A stretch of 64,000 bases of DNA from Parvimonas sp. oral taxon 393 str. F0440 (GTDB lineage Bacteria; Bacillota; Clostridia; Tissierellales; Peptoniphilaceae), in assembly GCA_000223315.2 (NCBI GenBank), contig AFUS01000004.1, forward strand, positions 62,001 to 126,000, in the 5' to 3' direction. The notes beneath the pieces were generated by a model, which did not search any database, had not been told where the DNA came from, and saw nothing but the letters and a program-made list of their open reading frames with translations. The stretch's first letter is position 1, and the number at the start of each line of letters is the position of its first letter. Positions 38,558 to 46,849 of the stretch are shown here, in pieces. A program made the position numbers and the translations under genes.

Positions 38558-38603
38558 ATATCGTTGTATAAGGTTATAAATATAGTTTGATGTTTATTTA
38601 CTA

Positions 38604-38727
38604 TTAACGTTAAGCTACTAATCGAAGATATTTCCCAAACACGTCATCTCGACTGGAGCAGAGCGGAATGGAGAGATCTCATACTTATGCTTGTTTACAA
38701 GCATAAGTGAATGTATCGAAGATACAT
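38604..38727. repeat. Modular repeat, copy E3 (half element)
   Basis: TTAACGTTAAGCTAC, CACGTCATCTCGACTGGAGC, GGAGAGATCTCATACTTATGC / GCATAAGT hairpin and ATGTATCGAAGATACAT. It is very close in sequence to copy D, so D and E3 form a direct repeat around the island. Confidence 0.8.
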
Positions 38728-38849
38728 AAAATATGTAAAACAAACATATCAACTCAAATTGAATGAAATATATACTTATGATATAATCATAATAAAGTAT
38801 TAGCAATGAAAATTTAGATATAATCTTCTTAAATAGAAAGGAGTAAAAA

Positions 38850-39626
38850 ATGGTTTTAAATGAAAAACAATTAATATATGGTTATGATTATTACTTCAAA
38901 AATGAAAATAGACCTAGAAGTATTATAGAGGTTTCTGAATATAATGGAGAAAGTGCAATTATAATAAATTGTACTCAATTGGATGATAGTTCTAATTCAA
39001 AGTATAAAACTGCAAAGGCAAGAAAAAATGTTGTAAATGAATGGTGTGATTTTTTAATTAAAAATCCAACGGCTTTTACAGAACTTACATTTTGTACAAG
39101 AATGCCACAAGAGTTGTTTAATGCGGTTTGTTCACAACAAAATCTTAAAAAATTATATATTAAATGGGGAGTTTATCCAGATATTTCTAAGATTTCAAAT
39201 CTTGTAAATCTTGAATTCCTTCATTTAGGTTCAGGTTCAAGTGTGGGAAGTATTGAACCAATTTCGAAATTAGAAAATTTAGTAGCTTTAACAGTTGAAA
39301 ATTTTCAAAAAATTGACGATTATAGTCCACTTACAAAACTTAAAAAATTGGAAAGTCTTACAATTGAGGGGGATTGTTTTGCCCCAAAGAATATTCATAT
39401 AGATTCTATTGATTTTTTGAAAGATATGAAGCAATTAAGATTTTTTAGGTTTTTTACAAGTATTGTAAAAAGTAAGGATTACACTCCACTTTTAAGTCTT
39501 GAAAATATAGAACATTTATCTATTAAGCCGTTTAAAGAAGTTAATAAATTATATGATGAGATAATTAAATTACCTAAATTAAAATATGGAACAATTGTAT
39601 TTAATCCCGAATTTTATAAAAAATAG
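38850..39626 (+). CDS. Leucine-rich-repeat-like protein
   Basis: The 258-residue product has an irregular LRR region: LKKLYIKWGVYPDISKISNL, VNLEFLHLGSGS, LENLVALTVENFQKIDDYSPL, LKKLESLTIEGDCF and ENIEHLSIKPF. No signal peptide is visible, so it is probably cytoplasmic. LRR proteins bind other proteins; the partner is unknown. GAAAGGAGTAAAAA precedes the ATG. It is followed by a hydrolase gene 10 bases on, likely the same transcript. Confidence 0.75.
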   Translation: MVLNEKQLIYGYDYYFKNENRPRSIIEVSEYNGESAIIINCTQLDDSSNSKYKTAKARKNVVNEWCDFLIKNPTAFTELTFCTRMPQELFNAVCSQQNLKKLYIKWGVYPDISKISNLVNLEFLHLGSGSSVGSIEPISKLENLVALTVENFQKIDDYSPLTKLKKLESLTIEGDCFAPKNIHIDSIDFLKDMKQLRFFRFFTSIVKSKDYTPLLSLENIEHLSIKPFKEVNKLYDEIIKLPKLKYGTIVFNPEFYKK

Positions 39627-39636
39627 AGGTGTTATA

Positions 39637-40248
39637 ATGAAAAATGCAGTTATATACATACATGGGAAAGGCGGAAATTCTGTTGAAGCCGAATATTATA
39701 AAAAATTTTTTAATAATGAATGTAAAATTATTGGCTTTGATTACAAATCTGAATTTCCTTGGGATGCAAAGATAGAATTTTCAAAGTTTTTTGATTCTAT
39801 AGTCTCTGAATATGATGATATTTACTTAATAGCAAATAGTTTGGGAGCTTATTATTCTATGATTGCATTATCAGATAAGAAAATTAAAAAAGCTATGTTT
39901 ATTTCACCAGTTGTAGATATGGAAAAAATAATTTTAAATATGATGAAACTGTCTAATGTTTCAGAGGAAGAATTATATAATAAAAAAGAAATTGCAACAT
40001 CCTTTGGTGAAACTTTGTCTTGGGAATATCTTAGCTATGTTAGGAATAATCCAATAGAATGGAATGTACCAACAGATATTCTCTATGCAGAAAATGACTT
40101 TCTAACTTCTTTGGAGACTATGACGAATTTTGCAAATAAAACTAATTCTAGTCTTACTATTATGAAAAATGGAGAGCATTATTTTCACACTGAAGAACAA
40201 ATGAATTTTTTGGATAAATGGTTTAGTAAATTTATAAAAAATGAGTAA
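39637..40248 (+). CDS. Small alpha/beta hydrolase (YqiA/RBBP9-like)
   Basis: The 203-residue product has HGKGGNSVEAEYYKKFF, the nucleophile elbow IANSLGAYYSMIAL and a C-terminal acid/His pair (ILYAENDFL, NGEHYFHTEEQ). The nucleophile Ser lies in N-S-L-G, not G-x-S-x-G, as in the UPF0227/YqiA-like esterases. The start at 39637 follows AGAGGTGTTATA; an earlier in-frame start lies inside the LRR gene. Confidence 0.82.
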   Translation: MKNAVIYIHGKGGNSVEAEYYKKFFNNECKIIGFDYKSEFPWDAKIEFSKFFDSIVSEYDDIYLIANSLGAYYSMIALSDKKIKKAMFISPVVDMEKIILNMMKLSNVSEEELYNKKEIATSFGETLSWEYLSYVRNNPIEWNVPTDILYAENDFLTSLETMTNFANKTNSSLTIMKNGEHYFHTEEQMNFLDKWFSKFIKNE

Positions 40249-40260
40249 AAAATTTTTACT

Positions 40261-40440
40261 AAAATAGTTGTTATAAATAATTGGTTAAGAAGCAAAGATA
40301 CAATTGAATTTTTAGGTTTGTGGGAATCAATGAATAATATAAATTTTAAACCTATCGAATTCGATAGGTTTAAAAATGAAGCTGGCAGTAATGCTTTTAC
40401 TTTATCTCCACAAAAATGGATGGAAACTAAATCAATTATT
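40261..40440 (+). pseudogene. KilA-N domain gene remnant
   Basis: The frame from 40261 without a start codon reads NNWLRSKDTIEFLGLWES, NFKPIEFDRFKNEAGSNAF and TLSPQKWMETKSI. This matches the core of KilA-N DNA-binding domains (DTIEFLG-WE, EF--FK--AG--AF-LSP-KW) found in phages and mobile islands. Both ends are missing and AT-rich sequence follows. It is a decayed fragment of a mobile-element gene. Confidence 0.75.
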
Positions 40441-40489
40441 ATTATATTAATAAAAAATTATATAAAAATTATTATATTAATCCAATTTA

Positions 40490-40527
40490 CAAACCTACTC
40501 GTGATTCACGAGTAGGTTTGTTTTTTC
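40490..40527. terminator. Bidirectional terminator between KilA-N remnant and methyltransferase
   Basis: Perfect 14-bp stem CAAACCTACTCGTG / CACGAGTAGGTTTG with a 3-base loop and a T-run. Confidence 0.92.
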
Positions 40528-40528
40528 T

Positions 40529-41221
40529 CTATTTACTCACTACAAATACTACTGACGGAGAGTTTTCTTCGTCGAATTTGTCTTTTTTAAAGTTTCCGTA
40601 GATTTCGTATTTTAGTCCGAGTCGGTTTACGAATGAAATTAGGTCATCAACCAGTAGTGGAACTAGGAGTTGTGTGTTTTCAAAGCTTTCGTTTTCTGTT
40701 GTAAGGACTGTGTTGAAACGGATTTTGCTGTTTTCTCTGTAATAATTTCTTGTAAATTTTACTTTTGTTCCTAGAGTCGGTAAGGCTCCAAGGAATAGGT
40801 CGTTTTTAAGAATGAAAGGTTTAAAGTTTACCCAGCTTAATACTAGTTTTCCATTTTCTTTTAGTAAGTCCATAGTTTTTAGGATGAAGCTACATATTTG
40901 GTTTATGTCTTCCAAATGTGCAATTGTTGTTCCAATGCAATAGCAGACGTCGAATTTTTCTTCAAAGTCTAATTCTAACATATTTTTTTCATATACTTTG
41001 AGTCCTTTTTTTCTTGCTTCTTCTACCATGCTTTCTTCTAAGTCGATGCAAGTTACATTTTTTCCTAAGTTTTCTAAGTTTTTTGCAACGAGTCCTGTTG
41101 CACAGCCTATGTCTAAATAGTCTTTTCCATCTGAAATATTATTTAAAAAATTTAGTTGTGCTTCATTTGTTGGAAAAATATCTTCGTAGTATTTGCATAT
41201 TTCTTTATAAAATTTATTCAT
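40529..41221 (-). CDS. SAM-dependent class I methyltransferase
   Basis: The 230-residue protein has motif I DYLDIGCATGLVAKNL, the acidic residue of motif II (VTCIDLEESMVEEA), and FDVCYCIGTTIAHLED for motif IV. It is a UbiE/Methyltransf_25-like small-molecule methyltransferase, but the substrate cannot be told. The start at 41221 was chosen for GGAGGTTTAT right before it; the frame extends upstream to 41302 without a ribosome site. Confidence 0.85.
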   Translation of the reverse strand: MNKFYKEICKYYEDIFPTNEAQLNFLNNISDGKDYLDIGCATGLVAKNLENLGKNVTCIDLEESMVEEARKKGLKVYEKNMLELDFEEKFDVCYCIGTTIAHLEDINQICSFILKTMDLLKENGKLVLSWVNFKPFILKNDLFLGALPTLGTKVKFTRNYYRENSKIRFNTVLTTENESFENTQLLVPLLVDDLISFVNRLGLKYEIYGNFKKDKFDEENSPSVVFVVSK

Positions 41222-41362
41222 ATAAACCTCCATTCTAAAAAATATAATGTTATAATTGATTATACCCAAATTTTTTAAAACAACTTTTTGTTTAATTAGC
41301 ATTTTGCATTGTTTTGTGGTAAAATATATTCGAATAGATTAATTATATTTAGGAGGCAATTG

Positions 41363-42004
41363 ATGAAATTTTTTATTGACACGGCGAATGTTGATGAGAT
41401 AAGAGAGATAAGTAAATGGGGTATTCTTGATGGAGTTACTACGAACCCATCTTTAATAGCAAAAGAGGGAAGAGATTTTGTTGAAGTTATAACTGAAATC
41501 ACCTCAATCGTTGACGGTCCTATTTCAGCGGAAGTTATCAGTCTTGAAGCGGAAGGAATGGTAAAAGAAGCTAGAGAACTTTGTAAGATAAATAAGAATA
41601 TTGTAATAAAAATTCCTATGACTGAAGAGGGATTAAAGGCAGTTAATGTTTTGAGCAAAGACGGAATAAAGACAAATGTTACTTTGATTTTCTCAGCAAC
41701 TCAAGCACTTCTTGCAGCAAAGGCTGGAGCAACTTATGTAAGTCCTTTTTTAGGAAGACTTGATGATATTAGCTCTGAAGGAATGATTTTAATTGAAGAT
41801 ATTTTTGAAATTTTCAGTAATTATGCGATTACAACTGAAATCATTGCCGCATCTGTAAGAACTCCAATGCATGTTCTTCAAATTGCAAAGAGTGGAGCAG
41901 ATATTGCAACAGTACCTTATAAGGTGTTCAAACAAATGTTAAAACACCCATTAACTGATATAGGAATTGAAAAGTTTTTAAAAGATTGGGAAAGTGTTAA
42001 ATAA
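41363..42004 (+). CDS. fsa: Fructose-6-phosphate aldolase / transaldolase (small type)
   Basis: This is a 213-residue TalC/FSA-type Schiff-base aldolase. Seen: [29 protein letters not shown], the catalytic lysine in [31 protein letters not shown] and SPFLGRLDD. By sequence alone, transaldolase and fructose-6-phosphate aldolase activity cannot be told apart. ATG 41363 follows TTTAGGAGGCAATTG. It leads a cluster with glpX and rho, an arrangement common in Firmicutes. Confidence 0.93.
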   Translation: MKFFIDTANVDEIREISKWGILDGVTTNPSLIAKEGRDFVEVITEITSIVDGPISAEVISLEAEGMVKEARELCKINKNIVIKIPMTEEGLKAVNVLSKDGIKTNVTLIFSATQALLAAKAGATYVSPFLGRLDDISSEGMILIEDIFEIFSNYAITTEIIAASVRTPMHVLQIAKSGADIATVPYKVFKQMLKHPLTDIGIEKFLKDWESVK

Positions 42005-42016
42005 TAGGAGGAAGCT

Positions 42017-42997
42017 ATGGATAGAAATTTAACTTTAAATTTAGTAAGAGTTACAGAAGCTGCAGCAATTCGTTCTTCATATTTTTTAGGAAAAGGCGAT
42101 AAAAACGGTGCAGATGGAGCGGCTGTTGAAGCAATGAGATCAATGTTCAATGAACTTCCAATGGAAGGAACTGTTGTTATCGGTGAAGGAGAAATGGATG
42201 AAGCTCCTATGTTGTATATTGGCGAAGTTGTAGGAAATGGACAAGAAGGTGTTGCAAAGGTTGATATTGCAGTTGATCCGGTTGACGGGACTTCTCTTGT
42301 AGCAAATGGATTGCCAAATGCGATTGCAGTTGCTGCTTGTGCTCCAAAAGGTTGTTTATTACATGCTCCTGATATGTATATGGATAAGATTGCAGCCGGT
42401 CCTTTGGCTGTTGATTGCATACATATTGATTTACCTATTGAAATGAATATAAGAAGACTTGCGAGAGCTTTAGGAAAAGAAGTTGGGGAAGTTACAGTTA
42501 GTATTTTAAATAGAGAAAGACATCAAGATATTATAGATAGAGTTAGAAAACTTGGTGCAAGAATAAAACTTTTTGAAGCGGGAGATATTGCTCAAGCCAT
42601 TGCGACTTGTATTGAAAATAGCGGTTGTGATTTAATGGTTGGAATCGGCGGGGCACCTGAAGGTGTTTTAGCTGCTGCGGCTATTAAAGCATTAGGTGGA
42701 GTTTTCCAAGGAAGACTTGTTCCTGCTAATGAAGAAGAATTCAAAAGATGTGAAGCTATGGGACTTGAAGATCCGCTAAAGGTTTTAGAAATGAATGATT
42801 TGGTAAATGGTGATGAAGTTTTATTTGCTGCAACAGGTGTAACTGATGGAGAACTTTTAAACGGAGTTAGACATATCGGTAATGATAGAGTTAAGACTTA
42901 CTCTGTTGTAATGAGAGCAGAAACAGGAACAATTAGAAATATTGAAGCAACTCATAGAATTTCTAAAAAACCTGAATATGCAAAGATAAAGAGATAG
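42017..42997 (+). CDS. glpX: Fructose-1,6-bisphosphatase, class II
   Basis: The 326-residue product has the metal-site motifs of the GlpX family: GEGEMDEAPMLYIGE and DPVDGTSLVANG, plus GIGGAPEGVLAAAAIKALGG and the C-terminal TGVTDGELL. It removes phosphate from fructose 1,6-bisphosphate for gluconeogenesis. AGGAGGAAGCT precedes the ATG. The gap to fsa is 12 bases and to rho one base, so they form an operon. Confidence 0.96.
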   Translation: MDRNLTLNLVRVTEAAAIRSSYFLGKGDKNGADGAAVEAMRSMFNELPMEGTVVIGEGEMDEAPMLYIGEVVGNGQEGVAKVDIAVDPVDGTSLVANGLPNAIAVAACAPKGCLLHAPDMYMDKIAAGPLAVDCIHIDLPIEMNIRRLARALGKEVGEVTVSILNRERHQDIIDRVRKLGARIKLFEAGDIAQAIATCIENSGCDLMVGIGGAPEGVLAAAAIKALGGVFQGRLVPANEEEFKRCEAMGLEDPLKVLEMNDLVNGDEVLFAATGVTDGELLNGVRHIGNDRVKTYSVVMRAETGTIRNIEATHRISKKPEYAKIKR

Positions 42998-42998
42998 T

Positions 42999-44309
42999 AT
43001 GAATATAGAACTACTAAAAGGAAAATATCTTGATGAATTAAAAACTATTGCAAAGTCTTATGGAATTGCAAATGTTTCAAAATATAAAAAGAACGAATTG
43101 ATATCTGAAATTTTAAAGGCGGATAACGGCTTTGAAAGTGAAGAATCTGAAAAGGTGACGATAAACGAGCCTGTTGAAAATGAAAATGACTTAAAGACTA
43201 ATACAAAAACTGTTTGTGGGCTTATTGATATTACTGCAGACGGTTATGGTTTTTTGCGTTCAAATGGATATGACTCAGGAGAAGAAGACATTTATGTCTC
43301 ACCAACTCAGATAAGAAGATTTAGGCTTAAAAAGGGAGATAAAATTTTAGGTTTAACTAGAGAAAGTAAAGAAAGTGAAAAATTTTCTCCGCTTATCTAT
43401 ATAAATGAAATAAATGATATTAAGGTTTCAGAATTAAAAACTAGAAAAGATTTTGACGATTTAATTCCGATTTATCCGAATGAAAAATATACTTTAGAAA
43501 CTGAAAAGAATGAGGTTTCAACTAGAATAATTGACTTTTTAGTACCGATTGGAAAGGGGCAGAGAGCTTTAATAGTCGCTCCTCCAAAGGCAGGAAAGAC
43601 AAGCCTACTTCGTTCAATTTTAAAAGGCATAGAAATCAATAATCCAAAGAGCAAGATTTTTGTTTTACTTATTGGGGAAAGACCTGAAGAAGTTACGGAA
43701 ATGAAGAGATTTACAAAAGCGGAAGTAATAGCTTCAACTTTTGATGAATTGCCTCAAAATCATATAAGACTTGCAGAATTTGTACTTGAAAGAGCAAAAA
43801 GACTTGTAGAGCTCGGAGAAGATGTAGTTATTTTGGTTGACAGCATAACAAGACTTTCAAGAGCATACAATGTAAATACACCGTCTTCCGGAAAAACTCT
43901 TACAGGTGGACTTGATCCTTTTGCTTTGCATAAGCCTAAAAGATTTTTCGGTTCTGCGAGAAATGTTGAAAATGGTGGAAGTTTAACCATAATTGCGACA
44001 ACTCTGGTGGATACGGGAAGTAAAATGGACGATATGATTTATGAAGAATTTAAGGGAACGGGAAATATGGAAATTCATTTGAGTAGAAAACTTTCAGAAC
44101 TTAGAATTTTCCCTGCCATAGATATTTATAAATCAGGAACTAGAAAAGACGATTTACTTTTGAGTGAAGAAGAAATGCAATCTGCAAATTTAATTCGTAG
44201 AAAACTTTCAAATACAAATACTAATGAAATTATGGAAAATTTAGTAAAAAATATAAAGAAAACTGAAAACAATAAAGAATTCTTCAAAGCTATCTTAAAA
44301 AATAATTAA
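42999..44309 (+). CDS. rho: Transcription termination factor Rho
   Basis: This ATP-driven RNA helicase ends transcription. The 436 residues have an N-terminal Rho-N helix domain (LKTIAKSYGIANVSKYKK), an OSB/cold-shock RNA-binding fold (GLIDITADGYGFLRS), Walker A APPKAGKTSLLR, Walker B VVILVDSITRLSRAYN and the Q/R-loop region GGLDPFALHKPKRFFGSAR. All catalytic motifs are intact. It starts one base after glpX with no own ribosome site, so it is translationally coupled. Confidence 0.97.
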   Translation: MNIELLKGKYLDELKTIAKSYGIANVSKYKKNELISEILKADNGFESEESEKVTINEPVENENDLKTNTKTVCGLIDITADGYGFLRSNGYDSGEEDIYVSPTQIRRFRLKKGDKILGLTRESKESEKFSPLIYINEINDIKVSELKTRKDFDDLIPIYPNEKYTLETEKNEVSTRIIDFLVPIGKGQRALIVAPPKAGKTSLLRSILKGIEINNPKSKIFVLLIGERPEEVTEMKRFTKAEVIASTFDELPQNHIRLAEFVLERAKRLVELGEDVVILVDSITRLSRAYNVNTPSSGKTLTGGLDPFALHKPKRFFGSARNVENGGSLTIIATTLVDTGSKMDDMIYEEFKGTGNMEIHLSRKLSELRIFPAIDIYKSGTRKDDLLLSEEEMQSANLIRRKLSNTNTNEIMENLVKNIKKTENNKEFFKAILKNN

Positions 44310-44346
44310 AAATTTAGTTTCAATTTGAAACTTTAAGGAGATTTTG

Positions 44347-44808
44347 ATGAAAATTTTAGTTGTGTATTATTCCTATTCAGGAATAACTAGAAGATTAGCG
44401 GAAGATATCGCTTTGATTACAGATGGAGATTTATTGGAATTAAAACCACTAAGACCTTATTCATTTTCATATAACACAGCAGTAAAAGAAGCTAGAATTG
44501 AAATTGATAAGGGATACTGTCCGCCTTTAACTGAAGAAATAGGAAATATTGATGATGTAGATATAGTTTTTATAGGCTCACCTAATTGGCTTAAGACTTT
44601 TGCACCACCAGTTCTTACTTTTTTACGTAATGCAAATTTGGATGGCAAAACAATTATTCCTTTCTGCACTCATGGTGGTGGGGGATTTGGAATGATGATT
44701 GATGATATAAAGAAAGAATGTAAAAATTCCATAGTAAAAGATGGATTAGCATTAAGTGGATTTTACGATTTTGATGAATTACAAAAATGGCTAGAAAATA
44801 ATTTATAA
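44347..44808 (+). CDS. Flavodoxin-family protein
   Basis: This 153-residue FMN-binding electron carrier has the phosphate-loop motif VYYSYSGITRRLAED, IGSPNWLKTFAPPVLTF and CTHGGGGFGMM. The sequence fits the 'flavodoxin_4'-like family of anaerobes. ATG 44347 is chosen over TTG 44344, with AAGGAGATTT before it. The last ~75 bases of the gene and its terminator are copied at 45988-46112. Confidence 0.9.
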   Translation: MKILVVYYSYSGITRRLAEDIALITDGDLLELKPLRPYSFSYNTAVKEARIEIDKGYCPPLTEEIGNIDDVDIVFIGSPNWLKTFAPPVLTFLRNANLDGKTIIPFCTHGGGGFGMMIDDIKKECKNSIVKDGLALSGFYDFDELQKWLENNL

Positions 44809-44827
44809 AATTATGGACTTTATAGAA

Positions 44828-44860
44828 AAACTCAACTTTGTGAAAGGTTGAGTTTTTTTC
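44828..44860 (+). terminator. Terminator of the flavodoxin gene
   Basis: AAAACTCAACTTT / AAAGGTTGAGTTTT stem (one G-T pair) with a short loop and T7. Confidence 0.9.
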
Positions 44861-44947
44861 TATGCTAGTTTTATAAAGTTTTATACTATTTTAAATTTTT
44901 TATTCAATTATAATTGAATATAAAACCTTGCGAAATTTTATCTATAT

Positions 44948-45069
44948 ATGTATCTACGATACATTTAATTTTGCTTGTTTACAAGCAAAACTATGAGATC
45001 TCTCCACTCCGTTTCACTCCGGTCGAGATGACGTATAAAGAAAACTCTTCTATTTATAGCTTAACGTTC
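44948..45069. repeat. Modular hairpin-rich repeat, copy F (half element, minus orientation)
   Basis: ATGTATCTACGATACAT, a TTTTGCTTG/CAAGCAAAA hairpin, TATGAGATCTCTCC, ACTCCGGTCGAGATGACGTA and TTAACGTTCG. An apparent open frame at 44914-45099 is repeat sequence. Confidence 0.8.
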
Positions 45070-45184
45070 GAAACAGAAAAATCAAAGAACAGAACGTAGC
45101 GGACGGCAAACATATCAATGGTAAAATTAACCTAAATTTGCTATAATACTTATATATTGAAAAATTTTGAAAGGAAGGGAAATT

Positions 45185-45825
45185 ATGAAAAATTCTTTAT
45201 GCGAAAAGATAATGTGGTATGTCTTATCGCCTACCATATTTCAATTTATAAAACAATATTGGAAAGATATTGATATAAAGAATGTAAAAAGGATTTCTAA
45301 AAAAATTATAAGGATATGATTAAACGGACACCGGATATAGGAAGCCTTAGAAAAAATCCTCTGAGAGTGTGTCTTACCAGCGGAATTTTGTGGCTGTCCA
45401 TATATGAAGCGATGGAAGGAAAAATGGATCAAGAACAGTTTGGAGAAATGGTCAGCGCTACAATGGAAGCTCCTATATTAAAGAAAAACTTCCAAAAACA
45501 AAAGGCTTTTGATATAAAAACGCAAAAAAAGAAAATAGAAAAAAACAAGATTGCAAATGCAGTTTCTGATAGTGAGTTTAATTGGAATACAGAACTCATT
45601 TTAGGTAGAGACGAAAATGAATATACAGTGATATATCATAGATGTGGGCTTTGTGCCTTGGGTAAACAGGAACATCACGAGGAATTGATACCATATATGT
45701 GTAAGATGGATTATGAGACTATTGCTATGATGGGCGGTGTACTAAAAAGAAAAGGAACAATAGCTACCGGTGCAGATTGTTGTGATTTTTATATATGTAA
45801 AAAAGGTTCAAAGTGGGATAAGTAA
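45185..45825 (+). pseudogene. L-2-amino-thiazoline-4-carboxylate hydrolase family protein, frameshifted
   Basis: The restored protein is about 213 residues. One extra A in the A7 run 45299-45305 joins MKNSLCEKIMWYVLSP ... RISKKNYKDM to IKRTPDIGSLRKNPLRVCLTS. The C-terminal half has RCGLCALGKQEHHEELIPYMCKMDY and GADCCDFYI, the Cys/His pattern of the ATC_hydrolase family (named after an L-cysteine-forming thiazoline enzyme). Most family members have untested substrates. GAAAGGAAGGGAAATT precedes ATG 45185. Confidence 0.75.
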
Positions 45826-45894
45826 AAAAGATTTTATGATTGAAATTTTTTATAGCGTAGTTAACAAATAACATGCTATACCATAGTAATTCAT

Positions 45895-45930
45895 GAAGCA
45901 GTAAATCAAATTGGTTTGCTGTTTTTTTGC
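45895..45930 (+). terminator. Terminator after the ATC-hydrolase family gene
   Basis: AGCAGTAAATCAAAT / TTGGTTTGCTGTTTTTTT forms an imperfect stem ending in T7. Confidence 0.75.
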
Positions 45931-45987
45931 TGAAATTTAGAAGGAGAGTAAAGGAGAAAATGAAAAATATAGATGTAAAAATTATAC

Positions 45988-46112
45988 AGTAAAAGATGGA
46001 TTAGCCTTAAGTGCATTTTACGATTTTGATGAATTACAAAAATGGCTAGAAAATAACTTATAAAATTATGGATTTTATAGAAAAACTCAACTTTGCGAAA
46101 AGTTGAGTTTTT
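45988..46112 (+). pseudogene. Copied 3' end of the flavodoxin gene with its terminator
   Basis: Bases 45988-46112 repeat 44733-44858 with only a few changes: the codons for KDGLALS, FYDFDELQKWLENN (one residue differs), the TAA and the CTCAACTTT/AAAGTTGAG terminator. A short ATG frame at 45960 with AAGGAGAAA before it stops after 10 codons just before the copy. It is the scar of a duplication whose first part was lost. Confidence 0.8.
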
Positions 46113-46147
46113 ACTTTTTTCAAATAGTATTTAGAATTTATTTACTG

Positions 46148-46545
46148 TTCACGTTAAGCTAATAGGCGAAGATTATTCTTTATACGTCATTTTGGCGTAG
46201 TGAATCTAGCCCTAACTTTTGTTGTCTATTCATAAACAACAAAAAGTAGGTCTGACACAAAGATTGTTCAAATCTTTAATTTGAGTACAATCGACTGTGG
46301 AAATCTCATACTTTTGTAATGGCAAAAGTAAACGTATCGAAGATACATCGGATAAAAAATATATTAACTAAAAATTTTTAGGATAACTTCGTTGTAATTA
46401 TATAGCTGTTTTGTTTTTTATAAGTCCTGTACAGGACTTACTATTATTTGTAAACAAATAATAGTTGAGATCTTTCGACTACACTACGTTTCGCTCAAGA
46501 TGACGTGTTGGGGAGATTTGTTTTGCTAGGTACTAAGACGTGAAA
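46148..46545. repeat. Modular hairpin-rich repeat, copy G1 (complete)
   Basis: TTCACGTTAAGCTA, TACGTCATTTTGGCG, CTAGCCCTAACTTTTG...GTAGGTCTGAC, AATCTCATACTTTTG, GTATCGAAGATAC, TCCTGTACAGGA, the ACTATTATTTG/CAAATAATAGT hairpin, CTCAAGATGACGTG and the right end CTAAGACGTGAAA. Same module order as copy C1. Confidence 0.82.
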
Positions 46546-46594
46546 TATTACATTTTTATTCAGAATATAAATATATTTTGAAGTTTATTTACTG

Positions 46595-46720
46595 TTCACG
46601 TCTATCTCTTAAACAAAGGGATTTCCCTTATACGTCATTTCGACTGTAGCGATAGCGGAATGGAGAAATCTCATATTTTTGCTTGTAAACAAGCAAAAAT
46701 AAATGTATCGAAGATACATT
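46595..46720. repeat. Modular hairpin-rich repeat, copy G2 (half element)
   Basis: TTCACGTCTATC, TACGTCATTTCGACTGTAGCG, GGAGAAATCTCATA, a TTTTTGCTTG/CAAGCAAAAA hairpin and ATGTATCGAAGATACAT. Confidence 0.8.
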
Positions 46721-46805
46721 CAATAATGGAGATCTCAACTATTGCTTGTTTATATTTCTGAAAGAAATCTTAACGAAAGTATTAATTAACTTTTTATAGA
46801 ATTAA

Positions 46806-46840
46806 AAAACTCAACTTTGAAAAAAGCTGAGTTTTTGTTT
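46806..46840. terminator. Terminator downstream of the UraA-type permease gene
   Basis: AAAAACTCAACTTT / AAAGCTGAGTTTTT with a short loop; reads in both directions. Confidence 0.85.
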
Positions 46841-46849
46841 TTGTCCTAT

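Noticed and set aside
38618-38806. 62-codon leftward open frame
   Set aside because: It spans repeat copy E3; its protein is the repeat read backward.
40318-40515. 65-codon open frame
   Set aside because: It is the tail of the KilA-N remnant followed by non-coding AT-rich sequence and a terminator arm.
44914-45099. 61-codon open frame
   Set aside because: It is the same repeat family (copy F) read in frame; no ribosome site.
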